Source of the DNA: Metaruminococcus_A sp964607135
Lineage (GTDB): Bacteria > Bacillota > Clostridia > Oscillospirales > Ruminococcaceae
Reading direction: 5' to 3'
Length of the DNA: 64,000 bases
Assembly (NCBI GenBank): GCA_964607135.1
Contig: CAZSIV010000008.1
Coordinates: forward strand, 1 to 64,000
Shown here: positions 58,687 to 64,000 of the stretch, piece by piece
Position numbering within the stretch: the first letter of the stretch is position 1
How the letters are laid out: every line of letters starts with the position of its first letter
Position numbers and translations under genes: made by a program
Notes under the pieces: model-generated
The model's input: only the letters and a program-made list of their open reading frames with translations
Database searches by the model: none
What the model was told of the DNA's origin: nothing

Positions 58687-59460
58687 TCAAATCAAAACCG
58701 AATAGGCCGGATACTCCCCTTTGAGTCGATATCCCAGCTTCTGGGCGAGCTCTGCGGAAACGGGATTCGCCGCGTCCCAGCTGGGATCGAGCCCCTTATC
58801 GAGACAGCGAAGGATCAGATCCGCCGCACAGGCTGTGCCGATCCCTTTTCTGCGGAAATCCTCCCGCACGTCGATCTCGATTTCGATCCCGCCCCTGTAC
58901 GCCGTATAAGAAGAGGCGCCGCCGACCAGCTCACCGCCGAAGAGGACGGCGGAACCGATCCCGCGGGCGAGGAAATCGGCCGCGCTCTGAAAATTCGAAC
59001 AGAAATCCCGCGACCATTCGTTTTCGAGAGAAGCGCGGCAGAGCGCCGCATCGAAAGGAGCGATCCGACAGCCATCCGGAAGAGAGGAACGTAGACGCTC
59101 CAGTCTTTCTTTGTCAAAGGCGGTGTTCTTCTCGAAGGCATAGCGGGTCAGCCGCTCCGCCCGTTCCCCATACACCGACTCGACCAGAGCCGCCCATCTA
59201 TCGCTTCCCGGAACCATCAGACAGAAGGATCGGGGAGCTTCCAGAAGATTTCCGACCAGCTCCGCAGCTCCCGCGGCCTCACTGTCTCCCCCCAGAAACA
59301 GGAAATCACCGATCAAAATCCGGGCGGCGGCGGGTTTCTCCCCTCGATCCGCCCACGCTTCCCCCATCACTCCCTGCAAGCAGGACCAGACCATCGTCTC
59401 CTCTGTCCCGGAAAAAAGCGGGGCGATCTTTGTCATTTCGTCGGGCGCCAATTTTACCAT
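58687..59460 (-). CDS. Two-part GNAT acetyltransferase
   Basis: 257 residues. The C-terminal half is a GNAT domain (GGIEIEIDVREDFRRKGIGT with AADLILRCLDKGLDPSWDAA and AELAQKLGYRLKGEYPAY). The N-terminal half (about 1-120) matches the pattern of 'GNAT_acetyltr_2'-type proteins, with EAPRSFCLMVPGSDRWAALV. The substrate is unknown; related proteins are sometimes resistance determinants. The start at 59460 (GTG or ATG of MVKLAPDEM) follows AAAAGGGGATG. Confidence 0.88.
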   Translation of the reverse strand: MVKLAPDEMTKIAPLFSGTEETMVWSCLQGVMGEAWADRGEKPAAARILIGDFLFLGGDSEAAGAAELVGNLLEAPRSFCLMVPGSDRWAALVESVYGERAERLTRYAFEKNTAFDKERLERLRSSLPDGCRIAPFDAALCRASLENEWSRDFCSNFQSAADFLARGIGSAVLFGGELVGGASSYTAYRGGIEIEIDVREDFRRKGIGTACAADLILRCLDKGLDPSWDAANPVSAELAQKLGYRLKGEYPAYSVLI

Positions 59461-59756
59461 CCTGTCATCCCCTTTTAAAGAAGTTTATCATAAAATCCTC
59501 CCAAAGCGCAAACCCGGCGCAGCAAATGCTAACGCCGCATAAGGAAGTAAGTTGAAACCATCAATGAAATGCAGCTTTACGAAGATCGGCAAATGCAAAG
59601 GTCGGCGTTGAAGCTGCTTATCTCATAAGTATGTTATCGGACATAATGAATGAAAACTTGATTTTTCGGTTCAAATATGGAATTCGCTATCTATGGTAAA
59701 GACATTTAAGAGGTTTTGCGATAAAATTAGACCATAATAAGTGGGAGGCAATTTAC

Positions 59757-60296
59757 ATGGATATGGTAAAGATGGGGAGCTTTCTTGCAGAGCTTCGTAA
59801 AGAACACAAGCTTACACAGGCTGAATTGGGCGAAAAGCTTGGTGTTACAAATAAAACAGTTTCCAGATGGGAGACGGGAAATTATATGCCGCCCGTGGAA
59901 GCGCTGGAAGAGCTTAGCAAGCTCTATGGCCTAACCATTAATGAACTCCTGAGCGGTAGAAAATTAACCGCAGAGGAGTATAGAGAGATGGCTGAATCGA
60001 ATATCAGAGAAACACTTGAAGCAAGTGCTTTTGAGTTGAAAGAAAAACGGATGTTTTTTAAGAAAAAATGGCGAAAGGAACACATTTCAACAATCGTTGT
60101 CTGTACAGTCGCATGGATTGTTTTAATGGTTGCATTGAAAATTCAGGGAGTTGAGATATATCTCTGCGGCACCATTGGCGGTATACTTGCAGTTCTCTAT
60201 TATGCGGTGCTAAATAATCGAATGATGGCTTATGTAGAAGATCATATTTATGGTGGTAAATGGAACGAATATAAAAGCGGTTCCGAGAACAAATAG
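59757..60296 (+). CDS. XRE-family regulator with C-terminal membrane segments
   Basis: 179 residues. The N-terminal HTH reads GSFLAELRKEHKLTQAELGE, then KLGVTNKTVSRWETGNYMPP and VEALEELSKLYGLTINELLS, a standard Cro/C1 fold. The C-terminal part (about 105-150) has two hydrophobic helices (HISTIVVCTVAWIVLMVALK; IYLCGTIGGILAVLYYAVL), so it is a membrane-bound regulator. Targets are unknown. GGGAGG precedes ATG 59757, and a strong terminator follows. GC is clearly lower than in the flanking genes, suggesting acquisition. Confidence 0.9.
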   Translation: MDMVKMGSFLAELRKEHKLTQAELGEKLGVTNKTVSRWETGNYMPPVEALEELSKLYGLTINELLSGRKLTAEEYREMAESNIRETLEASAFELKEKRMFFKKKWRKEHISTIVVCTVAWIVLMVALKIQGVEIYLCGTIGGILAVLYYAVLNNRMMAYVEDHIYGGKWNEYKSGSENK

Positions 60297-60385
60297 GAAC
60301 AATGTCAAATATGTCGGATCAGGAACGATTTTTTAAGCTGAGTAATATATTACCAAGGATGCAGAGCTTCAAATTGCGGTAGAAC

Positions 60386-60432
60386 AAAAGAATGCGATAC
60401 AGCTTCTTGAATGAAGCCGTATCGCATTCTTT
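60386..60432 (+). terminator. Terminator of the XRE gene
   Basis: AAAGAATGCGATAC pairs with GTATCGCATTCTTT, extended by GCTTC/GAAGC around a 6-nt loop. Confidence 0.85.
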
Positions 60433-60512
60433 ATAAAAGCTTCCTTATCCGGCCGGTGTTGGTCAATATCCATGCCGGGTTTTGAGGCTCTGTTCCGTCA
60501 AATTCACAACGG

Positions 60513-61595
60513 TTATTCATGCGAAAGCTTTTCCGCCAGCCCGATCATCTCTTTTGCCTCTTCCTCGGTGTCGAATTCACAGTAAAGGAACAGACCCTTT
60601 GAAGAGAGCTCGGTCAGCAGGGTTTCGAGCACCGGGAATTTATTGTGCCGGATCAGAAGCCGCTTTCCCGCCTGCTGGATCTTCCGCAGGGTCGGGATGA
60701 ATTCGGTCGGCTCCGGCTGGCCGTCGACACAAGTCCACTGGATGATGTCGAGATCCTCCATCGCTAACAGAGAATCGAGGTGGGCGCACTGCTCCATCCC
60801 GTCGAAGTGGTAGAGCGCCCGGTCCAGGAACGCCGCCTGCGCTTTAAGCTCCGGCAGGGCGAATTCCTCAAACATCGGGTGGGAGATCATCACCGAAAGG
60901 TCGCACTGCATCTGGCTGAACTTCCCCGGCCCCCAGATGCCGAGCCAGCCCACCGTGCTCCCGCCGTCGTTGTTCTCTTTGGTGATGGCATAGCACTCGT
61001 CGATGGTGGTTTTCCAAGCCTCCAGGCATTTCGACATGGCCGCGTGCACCCAATCGGGGTTGAGGGCGAGATCCATCAGCAGGTTGTCGCTCCCCCGCAG
61101 GTGGGCCAGAGTGTCGAGGTTCCCCGAAATGTCGGGCATTGAAATAAAGTAATCCCCTTTGCTGTCCTCCACAAAGGCTTTAGAGAGCTCCAGTGTCTTT
61201 TGATACAGAAAGCTCTGCCGGTCAAAAACGACGGTTTCGGGGTCGTCCTCCTTCACTGCATCGCTCCCGAAGAACCAGATGGAATCCTCATAGCCAACCT
61301 TAATCCCCTTAAAGTAACCGGCGAGCCCCGAAGCGCCGAGGTTGGTGAAAATCTGCGGGAAGGATTCGCCCGCATAATAGGTGTTTTCAAAAACATCCCG
61401 GTTCCGTTCGATGATCCGCTCCGGATCGGTCCAATAAATCAGCCGATCCTCCGCCTTTTCGGGCAGAGGGAAGCTGCGGTAAGCGCCGTCCTTCTTCCTG
61501 CCGGTGGCCGCGACGCAGCATCGGTCGGTCAGTTCGCCGGCCCAGAACGCCTCCATCCTCTTTTTTGCCTGATCCCAATTCTCCTGGTAACGCAT
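60513..61595 (-). CDS. Uroporphyrinogen-decarboxylase-family protein (non-heme type)
   Basis: 360 residues of the URO-D superfamily TIM barrel. Recognisable parts are the YFISMPDISGNLDTLAHLRG block, HPMFEEFALPELKAQAAFLD, LYHFDGMEQCAHLDSLLAME and IIQWTCVDGQPEPTEFIPTL. The His and Cys pattern of MtaA-type methyltransferases is only partly present. It is not a classical HemE. Such proteins are often methyl- or glycan-linked enzymes in gut Clostridia. It is divergent from an AraC regulator at 61700, so it is likely its target (inference). Confidence 0.8.
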   Translation of the reverse strand: MRYQENWDQAKKRMEAFWAGELTDRCCVAATGRKKDGAYRSFPLPEKAEDRLIYWTDPERIIERNRDVFENTYYAGESFPQIFTNLGASGLAGYFKGIKVGYEDSIWFFGSDAVKEDDPETVVFDRQSFLYQKTLELSKAFVEDSKGDYFISMPDISGNLDTLAHLRGSDNLLMDLALNPDWVHAAMSKCLEAWKTTIDECYAITKENNDGGSTVGWLGIWGPGKFSQMQCDLSVMISHPMFEEFALPELKAQAAFLDRALYHFDGMEQCAHLDSLLAMEDLDIIQWTCVDGQPEPTEFIPTLRKIQQAGKRLLIRHNKFPVLETLLTELSSKGLFLYCEFDTEEEAKEMIGLAEKLSHE

Positions 61596-61699
61596 GGCAT
61601 ATCCTCCTGTTGCAAAGTTTTTCCCCTGATGGTACTATTATAAAAAAAGCGGCCCGCCGCCGCATTCATTTTTCAGACCAATATTAGGAGAAATGCGAC

Positions 61700-62575
61700 A
61701 TGGTTGACCGCTTTGAAAACGATTTTCTGGATGATATGGCCTATTACCAGCTCAAGGTGGAGCGGGTTCATCTTTCCGCCCCCTTTGCCATGCACTCCCA
61801 CTCTTTTTCCGAGATCGTCGCGGTGCTGAGCGGAAGGGCGCTCCACGTCGTCGGGGAGGATGCCTTCCAGATCGGCGCAGGGGATGTATTTGTCATCGGG
61901 GAAGCGTCGAGCCACGCCTTCGAGCAGGTGAAAGACCTGACCATCATCAATTTCAGCTACAACGAGCGCCACCTTCTTTTCGACAAAGAAGACCTCCGGC
62001 TGATGCCGGGGTTTTCCCCGCTCTTTCTGACCGCCCCGCGGCTGCGGGAACACAACGGCGCCGTCGGAATGCTCCGGCTTGAGGGCGCCGACCTTTCCTT
62101 TCTGGAAAACATCGCCGACATGATCCTGCGGCAGACCGCCCAGAAAAACGAGGGATATGAAACGGTGGTCAAGCTCCTGTTCCAGACGGTGATCGCCTTC
62201 CTTTCGGCACAGTACGCCCAAGCGGAGCCGGCGGCGGCAGAAAGCCTGAACCTTGTGGCGGATGCCTTCGACTATCTGGAGGCCCATTTTTCAGAGGAGC
62301 TGACCGTCGGCGGGCTGGCGTCGCATCTGTCGGTTTCCGCCCGGCATCTGGAGCGGCTGTTCCGGCAATACTGCAAGGAGACGCCCCTTGAACACCTGAC
62401 CGAGCTGCGGATGTCCGAGGCGCTCCGCCAGCTGGCCTACACCGAATCCCCGGTCTCCGAAGTCGCCGCCCGGTGCGGATTCCCCGACCCGTCCTATTTT
62501 TCCCGCGTCTTTAAGGCGCGGTATCAGGTCTCCCCGAGGCGATACCGGGAGCTGACGAGTATAAAGCCGTTTTAA
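61700..62575 (+). CDS. AraC-family transcription regulator (cupin sensor)
   Basis: 291 residues. The N-terminal cupin (about 20-110) contains HLSAPFAMHSHSFSEIVAVL and AFQIGAGDVFVIGEASSHAF. The C-terminal double HTH reads TVGGLASHLSVSARHLERLF and VSEVAARCGFPDPSYFSRVF then KARYQVSPRRYRE. It resembles RhaR/MelR-type sugar-sensing activators. The start is 8 nt after AGGAGA. It is divergent, with 104 bp between starts, from the URO-D-like gene. Confidence 0.93.
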   Translation: MVDRFENDFLDDMAYYQLKVERVHLSAPFAMHSHSFSEIVAVLSGRALHVVGEDAFQIGAGDVFVIGEASSHAFEQVKDLTIINFSYNERHLLFDKEDLRLMPGFSPLFLTAPRLREHNGAVGMLRLEGADLSFLENIADMILRQTAQKNEGYETVVKLLFQTVIAFLSAQYAQAEPAAAESLNLVADAFDYLEAHFSEELTVGGLASHLSVSARHLERLFRQYCKETPLEHLTELRMSEALRQLAYTESPVSEVAARCGFPDPSYFSRVFKARYQVSPRRYRELTSIKPF

Positions 62576-62667
62576 GAAAGAGCCTTTGGCCGGCAATATG
62601 CGAATCAGCTGTTCTGTGAAAATGAAATCCGAATGTTTTTCATCATAGTATCTGATTTGGCGCTTTT

Positions 62668-63069
62668 CTACGAAATATCATGATACAATGCGGTGATCCA
62701 AAAACATACCGCTGAAACAAGCGAAAGCGGCGTCATAACATATTTTTCTTTCTTGCTTTTTGACATAAAATTAGCAGCCGTATTGAGCGAAAGATACACC
62801 GCCATCACAATCCCGATTGTCTTTGTAACACCGCTCGAAAACCACAATGGAAGGAATCCGCCCATCTGTAAAATGACCACCACAAAAAGTATCTGTAAAG
62901 CAAGCTGCGCCGCTAAAATCATTCTTAATTTCTCAGGAAAAACCTTGTACTGCCCTCCCATTGTCAACTCACCTAACGGCAATCCGCAAATGATGAGAAT
63001 CGATAGTACAATTACGATCGAAAAGGCGCCGGCGCCTATTGCAGCTGCCACCGTAAATCTTCCCCTCAT
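62668..63069 (-). CDS. Hypothetical four-helix membrane protein
   Basis: 133 residues, not recognised. Helices are at about 8-30, 48-70, 80-100 and 112-128. A short basic loop (KSKKEKY) before the last helix orients the protein. A hairpin, CCAGC/GCTGG, lies just upstream of the start at 63069 and could be a leader structure. It is monocistronic. Confidence 0.65.
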   Translation of the reverse strand: MRGRFTVAAAIGAGAFSIVIVLSILIICGLPLGELTMGGQYKVFPEKLRMILAAQLALQILFVVVILQMGGFLPLWFSSGVTKTIGIVMAVYLSLNTAANFMSKSKKEKYVMTPLSLVSAVCFWITALYHDIS

Positions 63070-63144
63070 TCCCGATTTTCCAGCCTTGTAAGCTGGAATT
63101 TTTTATAACAAAACTTTTTTCAATGAATCTCTCAGCTGAAACGA

Positions 63145-63163
63145 CCCTCGGTTGACAAAGGCA
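63145..63163. repeat. Isolated end of the interspersed repeat, copy C
   Basis: CCCTCGGTTGACAAAGGCA differs by one base from the left end of copy B (58029-58047). The right end and the internal blocks were not found nearby, so it is a fragment or a recombination scar. Confidence 0.65.
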
Positions 63164-63246
63164 AACACGCCCCGCATTTTTAGCCGTTCCGACAGTCTCT
63201 CTGTCCGCTGTTTCAGCTTCCTTTATCCGTTTCCTATCGCGCTGTC

Positions 63247-63420
63247 CTATATGATGCTGTATTCAAAATTCTCCCAGCGCAGACGCATCCCTGCGTCGAC
63301 CCCGAAGGGGAGGAGCGCCATCGCCACGGGATTGAGCTCTTCCCCTTCTTCCGCGCCGTCGCGCCGGAGCATGGCGTAATCCCCATTGATGGTCACGACC
63401 GTATATTCAACCGGTTCCAT
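63247..63420 (-). CDS. DUF3006-like small protein
   Basis: 57 residues from ATG 63420 (ATAGGGTG 7 nt upstream); GTG 63429 is possible. The sequence EYTVVTINGDYAMLRRDGAE, then LLPFGVDAGMRLRW, follows the DUF3006 pattern (V-D-R-x-E-G-x-x-A-V-L...L-P-x-G-x-x-E-G-D), a small beta barrel of unknown function often beside MBL proteins. It lies 45 nt after the radical-SAM gene and may be co-transcribed. Confidence 0.7.
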   Translation of the reverse strand: MEPVEYTVVTINGDYAMLRRDGAEEGEELNPVAMALLPFGVDAGMRLRWENFEYSII

Positions 63421-63465
63421 TCTGGTCACCCTATGCTGCGGTCAGCCCTGTCCGCAGCCCTTTCT

Positions 63466-63999
63466 TTATGATTCTTTTTTTGTCACGCCGCTCAGGTCAA
63501 AGGGCGGGATATACTCCCGCTTTGCCGCAGACCGCTCCTGGACATAGCCGTCCAGCTCCAGCGAAAACAGCTCATCCAAGACGACATTGTATTCGCTTTT
63601 GGCGATCCTGCGGTTGATTTCCGGAAATTCCGAAGCTCTCCCGCAGGGAAGGTACTGGGCCATCACACTGACCGGCGTTCCCTCCGGCAGGTTTTCCCTG
63701 CACCAGCGGAGAACCGCCTTGCTCTCCTCCGCGTGGGAAGGGAGAATCAGATGCCGCACCATTGTCCCGGAGCGCATCCGCCCGGCCTCGTCATAGACCG
63801 CCGGACCCGTCTGACGGCACATCTCCAAAATCGCGCGGGAGGCAGCCTCAAAATAATCCGGAGCGCCGGAATACCGCTGTGAAAGTTCAGGGGAGATGTA
63901 TTTCAGATCCGGCAGGTAGATATCGACCAGCCCTTCCATCCTGCGGAGCGCCTCAACCGTCTCGTAGCCGCTACAATTATACACCACCGGAACGGGGAG
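63466..63999 (-). CDS. COG1313-type (PflX-like) radical SAM protein, 5'-truncated by the window end
   Basis: The C-terminal 178 residues lie in the window. LPVPVVYNCSGYETVEALRR is the start of the visible part, followed by VDIYLPDLKYISPELSQRYS and MVRHLILPSHAEESKAVLRW, then VSVMAQYLPCGRASEFPEIN. These are the family blocks of PflX/COG1313 radical-SAM proteins. The CxxxCxxC cluster motif is beyond the window end. Function is unproven; PFL-activase relatives lack this C-terminus. It is distinct from the pflA gene at 49.4 kb. Confidence 0.88.
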   Translation of the reverse strand, partial: LPVPVVYNCSGYETVEALRRMEGLVDIYLPDLKYISPELSQRYSGAPDYFEAASRAILEMCRQTGPAVYDEAGRMRSGTMVRHLILPSHAEESKAVLRWCRENLPEGTPVSVMAQYLPCGRASEFPEINRRIAKSEYNVVLDELFSLELDGYVQERSAAKREYIPPFDLSGVTKKES

Positions 64000-64000
64000 C

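Noticed and set aside
57836..58690. Long frame of 32-residue protein repeats (and its plus-strand counterpart at 58011-58481)
   Set aside because: The 96-bp DNA unit is a multiple of three, so any frame free of stops repeats on both strands. No start site or family supports a protein, and copy A of the same element is not coding.

Overview
The window looks like one end of a draft scaffold from an anaerobic, endospore-forming member of the Clostridia, probably the Oscillospiraceae/Ruminococcaceae group. The evidence is an intact sporulation sigma factor K gene, a YabE-like 3D/G5 cell-wall protein, Na+-pumping decarboxylase subunits, a pyruvate formate-lyase activase, plant-glycan hydrolases, strong A/T-type sigma-A promoters in a GC-rich background, and tRNAs with encoded CCA. 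There is no ribosomal or phage cluster. A 100-N run at 50072-50171 is flanked by a 55-bp exact duplication and is an assembly join, not biology.

Layout. 1-5.5 kb is a lower-GC mobile block: a MazF-type toxin end, three consecutive tyrosine recombinases and a DUF6262/TnpC-like protein. Its right edge lies inside a truncated GH5-CBM2 cellulase gene. 6.5-8.3 kb holds a membrane protein and an internally deleted IS3-family remnant. 8.3-14.5 kb carries a glycine-riboswitch-controlled AGCS symporter, a tightly coupled operon (LarA-like racemase, glycerate kinase, YwbE, ArsC/Spx-like protein, GNAT), an interspersed repeat, an XRE regulator and a divergent candidate small RNA. 14.8-20 kb has a MATE pump, an MBL hydrolase, membrane proteins and an orphan Card1-like CARF nuclease with no CRISPR locus. 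20-26 kb is housekeeping and salvage enzymes (two NUDIX, nitroreductase, serine hydrolase, zinc phospholipase C, UMF1 transporter, flavodoxin).

26.4-31 kb and 38.2-40 kb hold glycan-degradation genes (a DUF6259-like protein, a GH3 xylosidase-type enzyme, a beta-helix hydrolase), and a CE15-like esterase sits at 57 kb. 31-35 kb has tandem VOC proteins, a cluster of tiny membrane proteins, and a second MATE gene behind a short attenuating leader that may be a guanidine-IV riboswitch. tRNA-Met, tRNA-Glu and tRNA-Pro are present. 35.5-46 kb has three ABC export systems: a two-permease type, a MerR-controlled drug type with a textbook 19-bp-spacer operator, and a BceAB type lacking its two-component system. 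46-56.8 kb is core: sigK, yabE, pflA, pyk, oadG, oadB, dedA, tcdA, ridA, aroF. aroF sits behind a leader peptide containing Phe-Tyr-Tyr and a terminator.

58-58.6 kb is a second, larger copy of the interspersed repeat, with 14-bp perfect terminal inverted repeats and five 96-bp tandem units in a two-unit higher-order pattern. A third isolated end occurs at 63.1 kb. The remainder has GNAT, XRE, a URO-D-like protein divergent from an AraC regulator, small proteins, and the start-truncated end of a COG1313 radical-SAM protein at the window edge.
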